From assembly GCF_004341825.1 (NCBI RefSeq), contig NZ_SMAG01000005.1:1-64000 (forward strand): 64,000 bases of DNA. Reading direction: 5' to 3'. The stretch's first letter is position 1, and every line of letters begins with the position of its first letter. Below are positions 25,597-34,111 of the stretch, in pieces. The position numbers were made by a program, and so were the translations under genes. The stretch comes from Hazenella coriacea (GTDB taxonomy: Bacteria > Bacillota > Bacilli > Thermoactinomycetales > Thermoactinomycetaceae). The notes below the pieces were generated by a model, which worked only from the letters and a program-made list of their open reading frames with translations, made no database searches and was not told the DNA's origin.

Positions 25597-26328
25597 ATGG
25601 ATCAAAAAGGATCATTGCAAACGTCACTCGTCCAACTGTTACAACAAGGTTCTATATCATTACCTGTCGTATTATTTACTGAATATAAGAGAATTGGCTT
25701 AACAGAACCTCAGGTTCTTTTGCTTATTCATATTATGTTATATCAAGAAAAAGAACAGAATTCTTTTCCAACAGTGAGAGAATTGGAAGAGAGGATGAGT
25801 TGTTCAACAGATGAAATCATGGGGATTATACAGCGGCTCGTTCGTGGAGGTTTTTTGAAAATTGAGGAAGAAACCAATGAACATGGAGTGCGTTGTGAGA
25901 GATATTCCATCTCCCCACTTTTGCAACAACTAATTGCTTCCTTTGTAGAGCGGCATGGGGAAGAGAAAACTAATTCAGACGAAGTGTACGGAAATGTTTT
26001 CAGGTTGTTTGAACAAGAATTTGGGAGAGCCTTGTCTCCGATGGAGTGTCAATTACTAGCGAAGTGGATCGATGAGGATCATTGTCCAGAGCCATTGATT
26101 GAGGCTGCACTTCGAGAAGCTGTTTTTTGTGGTAAAGTAAATATTCGTTATATTGACCGGATTTTGTTGGAATGGCAACGGAATGGTGTGAAGACACCTG
26201 AAGAAGCTGTTGATTACTCTCGAAAATTTAGACAAAAAGGGTTACTTTATCAGCAGAATTCAACAATTAGAGAAAAGAAAACTGCTACTCCAAGCTTTTC
26301 TTTTTATAATTGGGTTAACCATGAATAA
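25597..26328 (+). CDS. dnaD: DNA replication initiation protein DnaD
   Basis: 243-aa primosome component that acts with DnaB and DnaI to load helicase. An N-terminal winged-helix DDBH1 part (IGLTEPQVLLLIHIM, TVRELEERM) and a C-terminal DnaB_2/DDBH2 domain ending in YIDRILLEWQRNGVKTPEEA (the conserved YxxxILxxW pattern) are visible. The ATG at 25597 has GAGAGGTGGG upstream; a longer frame from 25513 is rejected. The usual third gene of the cluster, nth (endonuclease III), is absent; a terminator follows instead. Confidence 0.93.
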   Translation: MDQKGSLQTSLVQLLQQGSISLPVVLFTEYKRIGLTEPQVLLLIHIMLYQEKEQNSFPTVRELEERMSCSTDEIMGIIQRLVRGGFLKIEEETNEHGVRCERYSISPLLQQLIASFVERHGEEKTNSDEVYGNVFRLFEQEFGRALSPMECQLLAKWIDEDHCPEPLIEAALREAVFCGKVNIRYIDRILLEWQRNGVKTPEEAVDYSRKFRQKGLLYQQNSTIREKKTATPSFSFYNWVNHE

Positions 26329-26347
26329 CCGCTAGATCTATAGAGAT

Positions 26348-26385
26348 AAAAAAACGTGTTTCCAATCAAGGAAACACGTTTTTTT
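26348..26385. terminator. Bidirectional terminator between dnaD and the TPR gene
   Basis: A perfect 16-bp stem AAAAAAACGTGTTTCC/GGAAACACGTTTTTTT with a 6-nt loop separates convergent genes. Confidence 0.9.
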
Positions 26386-27307
26386 ATTGAATCCAATTTT
26401 TTTTGATGAAGAAGTTAAAAAGAGGATTGATCGTCCATGCAAGGATACAGCAAAAAAAATATAGACAGAGAATCGGTGCTAAAATCGTAAGTCCTAGGCT
26501 TGGATTAGACTCCGTAAGAAGACCCGTGATAATAAATAATACAACAAGTCCCAAAATTAAAAGGTCTCCAAGTTGCCGAAACCATAAGCTAGTAGTCCAA
26601 AATAAGCTATAGAACCGATTCTTTGCTTTTAGTGATAGTAGAAAGGCGTCTCGAAGATCTTGATTTTCCGGATTCATTCGTAACGCTTCTCTTAAGTGAA
26701 CAAATGCCTCAAGCGGCTGATTCTTATGATAGAGTAGAAAGAGTCCAAAATGATAATGGGATAAATAACTACTTGGATCGATGCGAAAAGCCTCTTTTAA
26801 ATGATATTCTGCTTGCTTTAAGTCACCTTTGTTAGCTAGAAGGAATCCATATAAGACATGGAAATTCGGATCGGATGATTCAAGTTCCAATGCTTTTTTT
26901 GCATGATATAATGCTTGATCTGTACTATAATGTTGGTTTCCTAAAAAGTTCCCATACCAGTAATGAGAGTCAGCATTTTCCGGGTTTAAGAGAAGAGCCT
27001 TTTGAAAGGCATCATCTGCTTCACGGCCTTTTTTAAGTTTTCCAAGTAGATAACCTAAAAAAGCATAGGCATTTTCATTGTTTGGGTCGATTTGCAATGC
27101 TTGCCGTAATGCTTGGATCGCAGTCTCATATTGGTCTTGCATAGAGTAAGCTCTAGCAATGATGATATAGGGTTGACTACTCTCTGGAGCTTTTTTTAGC
27201 AGATTAAGCATCATCTCGATGGCTAAGTCATATCTTCTCACATCTAACGCATGCTCTGCCTTCATTAACTCCGTATAAAAATCCATATCTTGGTCTACAG
27301 TGTGCAT
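26384..27307 (-). CDS. TPR-repeat protein with C-terminal membrane domain
   Basis: 307 aa. About six tetratricopeptide repeats occupy residues ~10-220; recurring A-x8-DP-x3-A-patterns such as QALQIDPNNENAYAFLGYLL, KALLLNPENADSHYWYGNFL and EAFRIDPSSYLSHYHFGLFL are clear. Two hydrophobic segments (~245-265 and ~270-290) then anchor it in the membrane, with the C-terminus basic (FFIKKNWIQ). It probably serves as a scaffold for a protein complex at the membrane; the partner is unknown. AAAAGGTTAGGG precedes the ATG. No functional neighbour hints at a pathway. Confidence 0.85.
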   Translation of the reverse strand: MHTVDQDMDFYTELMKAEHALDVRRYDLAIEMMLNLLKKAPESSQPYIIIARAYSMQDQYETAIQALRQALQIDPNNENAYAFLGYLLGKLKKGREADDAFQKALLLNPENADSHYWYGNFLGNQHYSTDQALYHAKKALELESSDPNFHVLYGFLLANKGDLKQAEYHLKEAFRIDPSSYLSHYHFGLFLLYHKNQPLEAFVHLREALRMNPENQDLRDAFLLSLKAKNRFYSLFWTTSLWFRQLGDLLILGLVVLFIITGLLTESNPSLGLTILAPILCLYFFCCILAWTINPLFNFFIKKNWIQ

Positions 27308-27486
27308 AAATGTCCCTAACCTTTTCTTGTTCTTTCGAATTCATGACACCATCACTTCGCCTATTATAACAAACTTAAGATATCAAGTAATCGAAAATCC
27401 TTTTAAGTCATGGAATGGACAGAATATTATATATAATATTGAAGGTATTGTTTGATGATCTAAAGGTACCTGAGGGAAAATATATA

Positions 27487-27515
27487 TTGATACTTATAAC
27501 AATTTATAGAATAAT
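27487..27515 (+). promoter_or_regulatory. Promoter candidate for the cobalamin operon
   Basis: TTGATA (27487-27492), 17-bp spacer, AATAAT (27510-27515), about 70 nt upstream of the riboswitch core. Confidence 0.4.
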
Positions 27516-27583
27516 AGGAATAGGCTTAGTGGTTCTAGAAGTCGCTAAGTTTAGAATGATGATGGATAATTTCATAGCATGGG

Positions 27584-27740
27584 TATAGGTGCTGATCAAA
27601 GAAAGTCAGCTTAAAAGGGAAGTTCGGTGTAAATCCGACACGGTCCCGCCACTGTAAGGGTGAGCTATTTACCAAACCACTGTCTTTAGATGGGAAGGGG
27701 GTAAAATAGTGATGAACCTAAGTCAGGAGACCTGCCTGTA
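27584..27740 (+). promoter_or_regulatory. Cobalamin (B12) riboswitch aptamer
   Basis: All conserved blocks are present in order: ATAGGTGCT...CAGCTTAAAAGGGAA, the GGTGTAAATCC/GGTCCCGCCACTGTAA core (B12 box region) and AAGTCAGGAGACCTGCCT at 27720-27737. The intervening helix 27657-27712 is typical variable sequence. The aptamer should bind adenosylcobalamin and shut down the downstream operon at high B12. Confidence 0.96.
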
Positions 27741-27842
27741 CTAACGCAACCGTCAAACCTACGAGGATAGGGAGGTGTCGATGAACAGAAATCGAATGCA
27801 ACTTTTTTAGTTGCGCAATTGAATATGTTCGGAAAACCCTAA

Positions 27843-27876
27843 GTACATCCCTGACTAGTGTGGATGTGCTTTTTTA
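27843..27876 (+). terminator. Riboswitch expression-platform terminator
   Basis: A stem GTACATCC/GGATGTGC followed by six T residues, between the aptamer and the first gene (ATG 27904). It fits transcriptional attenuation. A small hairpin GCAACT...AGTTGC (27798-27816) lies between and may be part of the switch. Confidence 0.8.
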
Positions 27877-27903
27877 TGTGCCAAAAAGAAAGGAGAAGAA
27901 AAA

Positions 27904-29814
27904 ATGAATCAAAGGCGAAAATGGTTAGGGTTATTTGTAGTGATGTTAGTGGTTTCGATGATCAGTTCAGTTGTGAGCCCTGCGGTGTGGGCAAACGGTG
28001 AACTAGAAAATATTGAGCAAGAAACATCCTCGATTACTTTAACCGTGGTTGGAGACCCTGCACGCGGAACCATTTTACCAGGGACATCAGTTCCTGTTCA
28101 AAGTACAGATACCGCTTTTACAGTTTTATTAAAGGCGTTAGGTAATAAAGTGGAGTACATGGGATCTGGAAGCTCTGTGTATGTACAAGCCATTGATGGA
28201 TTGGCAGAGTTTGATCGAGGTTCATTAAGTGGATGGATGTATCAAGTGAATGGACAGTTTCCTCCAGTATCAGCAGGAGCTTATAAAGTAAAACCTGGTG
28301 ATCAAGTGGCTTGGTTGTATACCTGTGATGGAGGCGCAGATGTAGGGCTTCCTATGTTTTCTAATATAGAATTCTCTTCTCCATCCAAAACAATTGTCAA
28401 AAATAATCTACGTTTTTCTGAGTCTAATTCCAACATGATGATCGCATCTGTCAAAGAGTCAGAACAGATCTCCAAGATTGAGGAAAACAGATCAGTAGTA
28501 ATCACCCAATCAAATTTGGAGTCAGGTTCACTCTCATGGAAAGAGAGCATGGAGAAAGCAAAACAACATATTTTGAAAAAAGATAGTCATACCGATTGGG
28601 AGGTAGTTGGTTTGGTGGGGAGCGGAGCAAGTGCTCCCTCCTCTTATCTTCAAAGCAGATATGAAGAAGTGCAAAACAAGCAGGCGAATTATCGGAAAGC
28701 AACTGATTTAGAAAGAATGGTGTTAGGCATCGTAGCTGCTGGTGGAAATCCAGAAGATGTAGGTGGATATAATCTGATTGAAAAAATATATAATCATGGA
28801 AATATAACGATGACTGGGAATAATGGTGTTATTTTTGGACTCATTGCTTTAGATAGTAAATCCTATCCAATTCCTTCTGAAGCGAAATGGACACGAGAAA
28901 AGCTGATCGATTATTTATTACAACAACAAAATGGAGATGGTGGTTGGGCGCTTTCAACAGGAAAAAGTGATGTAGATATCACAGCAATGGCATTAACCGC
29001 CTTGGCACCTTATCGTGATCAAAAGAGGGTAGAGGAGAGTGGACAAAAAGCACTTCGCTGGCTGTCGCAGGTACAAAATGAAAATGGTGGATTTGAGTCT
29101 TGGGGTGTTGAGGCGAGTGAAAGCGCTTCACAAGTAATCATAGCACTTAGTTCATGGAAAGTAGATCCACAAAGCTCCTTATTTACGAAAAAAGGACATC
29201 ATGTCTTGGGGAATTTACTTTCTCATCAACAGGGAGATGGTGGCTTTGCTCATACCAAACAAATTCCAAGCAGTGATGGGATGGCGACTGAACAAGCTTT
29301 ACAAGCTATAGTGGCTTACCAATACTATCTGGAAGGTCGAGGGCTTCTTTATCAGTTTCCAAAGTCAACTACTCCACCAAAACCTACAGAACCGCAACCG
29401 AAACCCAATCCAACGCCACAGCCTCAACCCAACCCCAAACCACTACCGAAGCCTAAGCCAATCACCCCAAATCCTAGACCGTATCCAACTGTTGTTCAGC
29501 CAAAATACCCTGTTCAGCAGCCTTCGCCTCAAATGGTGTTTCAACCAACATCACTAAAACCTAACATACTTAGTGATGCATCAACTACAGAAACTACAGA
29601 TGAGGTGATTCATACTCCAAAAGAGATAGATGAATACAACAGGATTTCATTGAGAGCTAAGATTGTGCCCAAAACTGCTTTTTGGACTCCTAGTATCACA
29701 CCGCTTTGGTGGAAACAACCATCTATTTGGTTGATTGGAGTCGGAAGTCTATTGTTTGTGCTTGCAATTCTTTATTATCTAATTCCTATTTGGAGAAGGA
29801 AGGGTCAAATATGA
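27904..29814 (+). CDS. Surface protein with DUF4430 and alpha-toroid repeats (intrinsic factor/transcobalamin-like)
   Basis: 636-aa exported protein, first gene of a B12-riboswitch operon. Order: signal peptide (cleavage after PAVWA, ~residue 31), DUF4430 domain (~45-150, with SGWMYQVNGQFPP and PGDQVAWLYT), a spacer, an alpha/alpha-toroid of prenyltransferase/squalene-cyclase-like repeats (QQQNGDGGWAL ~342, QNENGGFESW ~393, HQQGDGGFAH ~441), a Pro-rich wall-spanning stretch (~490-560) and a C-terminal membrane anchor with a basic tail. Human intrinsic factor and transcobalamin join the same two folds (alpha6-alpha6 barrel plus DUF4430-like beta domain), here in reversed order. With the riboswitch and ECF genes this argues for cobalamin binding at the cell surface; binding itself is inference. 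Confidence 0.85.
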   Translation: MNQRRKWLGLFVVMLVVSMISSVVSPAVWANGELENIEQETSSITLTVVGDPARGTILPGTSVPVQSTDTAFTVLLKALGNKVEYMGSGSSVYVQAIDGLAEFDRGSLSGWMYQVNGQFPPVSAGAYKVKPGDQVAWLYTCDGGADVGLPMFSNIEFSSPSKTIVKNNLRFSESNSNMMIASVKESEQISKIEENRSVVITQSNLESGSLSWKESMEKAKQHILKKDSHTDWEVVGLVGSGASAPSSYLQSRYEEVQNKQANYRKATDLERMVLGIVAAGGNPEDVGGYNLIEKIYNHGNITMTGNNGVIFGLIALDSKSYPIPSEAKWTREKLIDYLLQQQNGDGGWALSTGKSDVDITAMALTALAPYRDQKRVEESGQKALRWLSQVQNENGGFESWGVEASESASQVIIALSSWKVDPQSSLFTKKGHHVLGNLLSHQQGDGGFAHTKQIPSSDGMATEQALQAIVAYQYYLEGRGLLYQFPKSTTPPKPTEPQPKPNPTPQPQPNPKPLPKPKPITPNPRPYPTVVQPKYPVQQPSPQMVFQPTSLKPNILSDASTTETTDEVIHTPKEIDEYNRISLRAKIVPKTAFWTPSITPLWWKQPSIWLIGVGSLLFVLAILYYLIPIWRRKGQI

Positions 29815-30485
29815 AGAGATGGGTTCCACTAATCATAGCTCTGGCTGGGCTTCTTTTTGTTACAGCTGGAGTACTAAGTATGAATGAAGAACCTTCCCCT
29901 TCATCAGCTAGTAAAGTTTTTTCACAAGAAGATTCTTCGCAAACTCCTGATTTAGCGATGAATAAAGAAAAGTTGTCTGAAGAGACCCCATCGGATTCTA
30001 CACCAGAAAAAACTGAACAGTCCCAAACTCAATCAGATTTAAGAGAAAAAGAGTCTAGTTCATCGCCAAAGATAGAAACTCCTTCCTCTGTACCATCAGG
30101 AAGTGAGCTTAAGCCCAGCGCTCCAACATTAGAAAAACCAATTTCTACTGTTCAATACTATATACGGGGTGACCAACAGCTAGGCGTTATTTTTTCTGGA
30201 CAAGTTCCTGTTCATTCAGGAGACACGGTATTTGAAGTGTTAAAAAGAGTGACAAAACAACAAAAGATTGCGATGGAGCATCGAGGAATTGGTTCACAAG
30301 TGTATGTAGAAGGAATCGCAAATCTGTATGAATTTGATCGTGGGCAGGGGAGTGGTTGGATGTATCGGGTTAATGGCGTATTTCCTAACAAAAGTGCAGG
30401 TGTATTTGAAATTAAACCAGGTGATAAAATCGAATGGCTATACACATTGGATCTAGGAAAAGACTTAGGAGCCGAGTTGAAATGA
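29811..30485 (+). CDS. Membrane-anchored DUF4430 protein
   Basis: 224 aa: an uncleaved-looking N-terminal membrane segment (WVPLIIALAGLLFVTAGVL), a long Ser/Pro/Glu-rich linker (~25-110) and a single C-terminal DUF4430 domain (~115-220) with SGWMYRVNGVFPN and PGDKIEWLYT, paralogous to the DUF4430 domain of the preceding protein. The ATG overlaps the previous stop (ATGA), so the two are translationally coupled; a frame start at 29706 is rejected. It may hand cobalamin from the toroid protein to the ECF transporter (inference). Confidence 0.85.
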   Translation: MKRWVPLIIALAGLLFVTAGVLSMNEEPSPSSASKVFSQEDSSQTPDLAMNKEKLSEETPSDSTPEKTEQSQTQSDLREKESSSSPKIETPSSVPSGSELKPSAPTLEKPISTVQYYIRGDQQLGVIFSGQVPVHSGDTVFEVLKRVTKQQKIAMEHRGIGSQVYVEGIANLYEFDRGQGSGWMYRVNGVFPNKSAGVFEIKPGDKIEWLYTLDLGKDLGAELK

Positions 30486-31351
30486 GATTGGCAACTAGTG
30501 AATTTCACCCTGGGGTAATAGGAACCTATTTACTGGGTTTATTTTTATTTTCAATGCTTTTATTTCATCCGCTATTTCTGATCCTGACGATGACCCAACT
30601 ACTTATCTTTCACAAGTTATTTGGTGATTGGAGGCAAGTAAAGGAATGGCTTCCATTCTTTTTTGGAATGATCGGGATTTTAATAGTTATTAACGCACTC
30701 CTTGTTCATCGAGGTTCACATGTTTTGTTTACACTTCATCAGCCCATTACGTTGGAAGCCATCTTATATGGTGGAACTTTGGGACTGTTAATTGTTACGA
30801 TGTTCCTTATTTTTATGACATATAATATTCTGCTTCCAAGTGAAAAGTTTCTTTATCTGGCAGGTAAGTTTCTTCCTAAAACCGCACTCTTAGTCATGAT
30901 GTCCTTACGAATGGTTCCTCTTTTAAAACAAAGGATTACTGAGATTCAAGCTGCGCGTAGGGTCAGATTCTCTCCTTCATCAGATTGGTTCATTCAAATG
31001 AAACATCATATGCAGGTAGTCATGACATTGACTACCTGGTCTTTAGAGGAAGCTTTGGAAAGTGCAGATTCGATGCATGCTAGAGGATATGGGCAAAGGA
31101 AAAGAAGTGTTTATGAACCTTATGATTGGGATCGGCGTGACAGTGTTGTGGTTACGTTTTTGGTTGTAAGTCTTTTATTCATCGGTTGGGGATGGATTCA
31201 AGGTTATGGTGTATTTACCATTTATCCAGTGATGGAACCTTTGTTTACAGATTCCTTCGAGTGGGTCTTAGCGTGGTTATGGTTGATTTGGGGGGCATGG
31301 CCCATTTGGATGGAAGGTGGGGAGTGGTTTCGATGGCATTTATTGAAGTAA
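30482..31351 (+). CDS. ECF transporter transmembrane component (EcfT/CbiQ family)
   Basis: 289-aa membrane protein with five or six membrane segments. It carries the cytoplasmic coupling-helix motifs of EcfT: AARRVR (~160) and SMHARGYGQ (~200), the A-R-G signature that docks on the ATPases. The ATG overlaps the stop of the DUF4430 gene. The following ATPase gene starts before its stop. It forms the central scaffold linking the ATPase dimer to the S component. Confidence 0.92.
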   Translation: MRLATSEFHPGVIGTYLLGLFLFSMLLFHPLFLILTMTQLLIFHKLFGDWRQVKEWLPFFFGMIGILIVINALLVHRGSHVLFTLHQPITLEAILYGGTLGLLIVTMFLIFMTYNILLPSEKFLYLAGKFLPKTALLVMMSLRMVPLLKQRITEIQAARRVRFSPSSDWFIQMKHHMQVVMTLTTWSLEEALESADSMHARGYGQRKRSVYEPYDWDRRDSVVVTFLVVSLLFIGWGWIQGYGVFTIYPVMEPLFTDSFEWVLAWLWLIWGAWPIWMEGGEWFRWHLLK

Positions 31352-32976
31352 AGCAGTTTTCTTTTACATATGCAGGAAGTAATCATCCTACATTGAGTAA
31401 CTTGAACTTAACCATCAAAGAAGGTTCTATGTGTGTACTTGTGGGCCCTTCTGGTTCTGGAAAAACAACTCTTCTTCGTCACTTAAAAAAAGAGTTAAGT
31501 CCTGTTGGAACAAGTGAAGGAGAAATCTTGTATCTGGGTAAACCGATCGATTCAAGTTCATCTACAGATGTGGGGATGGTATTCCAAGACCCAGACAATC
31601 AAATTGTGATGGATCGTGTTCAGAGTGAACTCGTTTTTGGCTTAGAGAATCACGGCTTGCCTACTACTGTGATGCGAAAAAGGGTAGCGGAGCTTGCACA
31701 ATTGTTTCAACTAGATGTTTTATTATCGAAGCCGATCCATGAACTATCAGGTGGACAAAAGCAGTTAGTTAATCTAGCCTCCATTTTACTGCTTCGTCCT
31801 AAACTGTTGTTGCTAGATGAGCCAACCGCTCAACTAGATCCTATTGCTCGCCAAGAGTTGATCCAGATTTTGATTCGCCTTAATCAAGAGTGGGGAATCA
31901 CGATCATTCTTGCTGAACATCAACTAGAAGATGTATATCCATGGGCTGAACATGTGGTGATATTAGATCAGGGACAGATAGTTTCACAAGGGAAACCTCA
32001 AGAATTGATACCACAGACGCACAAAAATCCTAAACATCTTTTATTTCTACCTCAAGTAAGTCAATTAGCCTTAGCATTAGATCAAGGAACAAGTGGAAAG
32101 TATCCTCTGACAGTCAAAGAGGGGAGAGAGTGGGTACAATCAAGGCAGTTTGATCCTATCTCACAAAGTCAACGTCAAGTAGAATTAGGGGCGGAATTGC
32201 TTCGAGTCGAACAACTTCATTATCGCTTTGAAAAGAACGATCCTGATGTGATTAAACGTCTAGACTTTACTCTCCATCGTGGAGATTTTGTAGCTTTGTT
32301 TGGTGCGAATGGTTCAGGAAAGTCAACTTTACTACGTTTATTGTGTGGTCAGTTGGTTCCGCAACGAGGAGTATACCGAATCAATGGGAAGCGTCATGGA
32401 CGGAAAGCAAATCTAGTCAAGCTTTTGCACCTCGCTTATCTGGGACAGAATCCAAAAGCTATGTTTATCCATGAAACATTAGAAGAAGAGTTTGCAGAAT
32501 TGAGAAAGGTAGAGGGTATTTCTCAAACAACCATGGAGCACTGGATCGAGCGTTTTCAATTAACAAAACTTCTTTCACGACATCCTTTTGACTTAAGCTA
32601 TGGAGAACGTCAAAAAGCGGGGTTAGCACTCCTTTTACCCACTCAACCTGATTTATTATTACTTGATGAACCGACCAAAGGACTTGATCCCATCTCTAAA
32701 CAGAATTTAGCTCAATGGTTTCAAGAAATTCAGGAAATGGGGATTACAATTTTGATGGCAACCCATGACCTAGAATTTGCAGCTCAAATAGCCAATCGTT
32801 GTGCATTATTATTTGATGGAAGAGTGACGGCTGAGGGAACAGTGACAGAATTTTTCCAAGGGAACTCATACTATACCACTGTGATCGATCGCGTTTTACG
32901 AGGAACAGCAGTGGAAGGGTGTTTGACTGTGAAAGAGGTGAAAGAAACATGTCTCGTTCTTCCATCTACCTGTTGA
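31333..32976 (+). CDS. ECF transporter ATPase, two fused ABC domains
   Basis: 547 aa with two complete nucleotide-binding domains. Domain 1: GPSGSGKTT (~38), Q-loop FQDPDNQ, LSGGQKQ, LLLLDEP, H-loop AEHQ. Domain 2: GANGSGKSTLL (~323), a signature variant LSYGERQ, LLLLDEPTKGLD and ATHD. The fusion replaces the usual EcfA1/EcfA2 heterodimer. The start ATG 31333 follows GGAGTGG and overlaps the ecfT-like gene by 19 nt; the longer frame from 31186 is rejected. It drives import together with its T and S neighbours. Confidence 0.93.
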   Translation: MAFIEVKQFSFTYAGSNHPTLSNLNLTIKEGSMCVLVGPSGSGKTTLLRHLKKELSPVGTSEGEILYLGKPIDSSSSTDVGMVFQDPDNQIVMDRVQSELVFGLENHGLPTTVMRKRVAELAQLFQLDVLLSKPIHELSGGQKQLVNLASILLLRPKLLLLDEPTAQLDPIARQELIQILIRLNQEWGITIILAEHQLEDVYPWAEHVVILDQGQIVSQGKPQELIPQTHKNPKHLLFLPQVSQLALALDQGTSGKYPLTVKEGREWVQSRQFDPISQSQRQVELGAELLRVEQLHYRFEKNDPDVIKRLDFTLHRGDFVALFGANGSGKSTLLRLLCGQLVPQRGVYRINGKRHGRKANLVKLLHLAYLGQNPKAMFIHETLEEEFAELRKVEGISQTTMEHWIERFQLTKLLSRHPFDLSYGERQKAGLALLLPTQPDLLLLDEPTKGLDPISKQNLAQWFQEIQEMGITILMATHDLEFAAQIANRCALLFDGRVTAEGTVTEFFQGNSYYTTVIDRVLRGTAVEGCLTVKEVKETCLVLPSTC

Positions 32977-33635
32977 GTACAATTGGCATCATTGTGGCAA
33001 TGTTAACTATTTTTTCAATTTGGATGCAAGGACAGTATTTTTTAGTAAGCATTACTTTTTTGCTAATGGTTTTTGTCCCTTTGTTGATGAGATTTGAGCA
33101 AAGGAATATTGAAGGACGAGAACTTGTTTTTTTAGCAGTACTCATTGCAATTGCCTCAATCAGTCGTGTACCATTTGCTCCACTTCCTAGTATTCAACCG
33201 ACTAGCTTTGTGATTATGGCATCTGCATGGGTTTTAGGTGCAGAAAGTGGTTTCTTAATCGGTGCTTTGAGTGCTTTTGTCTCCAATATCTTTTTAGGTC
33301 AAGGACCATGGACTCCTTGGCAAATGCTAGCATGGGGACTCATGGGTTGTATGGCAGGATGGCTCAAGGATACTTGGTGGATGCAAAAGCTTTGGGGGAA
33401 GTTGCTTTTCGGTTTGGGTTGGGGATTTTTGTTTGGATGGATCATGAATCTTTGGGTAATGACAGGTTCACTTCATTTTTGGTCATGGCAAGAATGGCTC
33501 ACCATTTATCTAGCAAGCTTTTTTTTCGACTTGGCTCACGCTTTGTGTAATGTTGTGTTTATTACTCTGTTTACTTCTAAATGGCTCAGAAATTTAGAGC
33601 GATTCCAAGTCAAGTATGGGTTATTAAAAAGTTGA
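32949..33635 (+). CDS. ECF transporter S component, probable cobalamin-specific (CbrT-like)
   Basis: 228-aa membrane protein with six hydrophobic segments; the region SISRVPFAPLPSIQPTSFVIMASAWVLG contains the Ala/Pro-rich start of ECF S components, and GFLIGALSAFVSNIFLGQGPWTPWQMLAWGL the conserved middle. The specificity is inferred from the riboswitch and neighbours; CbrT-type S components are the known ECF cobalamin receptors. The ATG at 32949 has GAGGTG upstream and overlaps the ATPase stop by 28 nt. Last gene of the operon. Confidence 0.88.
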   Translation: MSRSSIYLLSTIGIIVAMLTIFSIWMQGQYFLVSITFLLMVFVPLLMRFEQRNIEGRELVFLAVLIAIASISRVPFAPLPSIQPTSFVIMASAWVLGAESGFLIGALSAFVSNIFLGQGPWTPWQMLAWGLMGCMAGWLKDTWWMQKLWGKLLFGLGWGFLFGWIMNLWVMTGSLHFWSWQEWLTIYLASFFFDLAHALCNVVFITLFTSKWLRNLERFQVKYGLLKS

Positions 33636-33691
33636 ATAGTAAATCTCTATGAAAAGGAGCGATCAGATTTATCTTGTGGTGTGAAATACAG

Positions 33692-33713
33692 GCGGGCTAA
33701 GGCTCGCTTTTTT
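33692..33713 (+). terminator. Terminator of the ECF/B12 operon
   Basis: A short GC-rich stem GCGGGC/GCTCGC with a 4-nt loop, followed by six T residues, ~55 nt after the last stop. Confidence 0.7.
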
Positions 33714-33772
33714 AAGTTCAAGATTTAATAAAAGTTACTTATTAGACGAATACTAATTTATCTAGGATCTTG

Positions 33773-33804
33773 ATTAGACGGATTGGAGATTAGACGGATT
33801 GGAG
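33773..33804 (+). repeat. Perfect 16-bp tandem duplication
   Basis: ATTAGACGGATTGGAG occurs twice back to back, followed by ATT, and a partial copy (ATTAGACGAAT) lies at 33741. Function unknown; it could be replication slippage or a regulator site. Confidence 0.85.
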
Positions 33805-34111
33805 ATTGTTCCTCGAATATATTCAAACAAGTTTGTATTACAAACGAAAAATATGCTGGTTATGACTAGGCACTCATATTGCTGATGAATACTACAGACA
33901 AATGGACAAGACTCTTATTGTTAAAATAATCATGAATGCATATTTCGAATCAAACAATTGTGAGATCGTTTATAACTATTAGTAATGAAAAATATAAAAA
34001 CTTCAACGTCCATGTATGGAGTTGGGGAGATGATGGGAAGGTTTCATGTGTTTGGTTTATTGGTAGGAAGGGTATAAATTAAACTTGAAAATCAAAAAAG
34101 AGGTGTCATGG

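Larger units (their letters stand above)
33636..34111. other. Intergenic region between the ECF operon and the alcohol dehydrogenase gene
   Basis: 476 bp without a convincing gene. It contains a terminator (33692-33713) and a 16-bp tandem duplication (33773-33804), both listed separately. Confidence 0.6.

Noticed and set aside
27780-27840. Possible small ORF between riboswitch and terminator (ATG 27781)
   Set aside because: The frame is short, lacks a family signal, and the region is explained as riboswitch expression platform.
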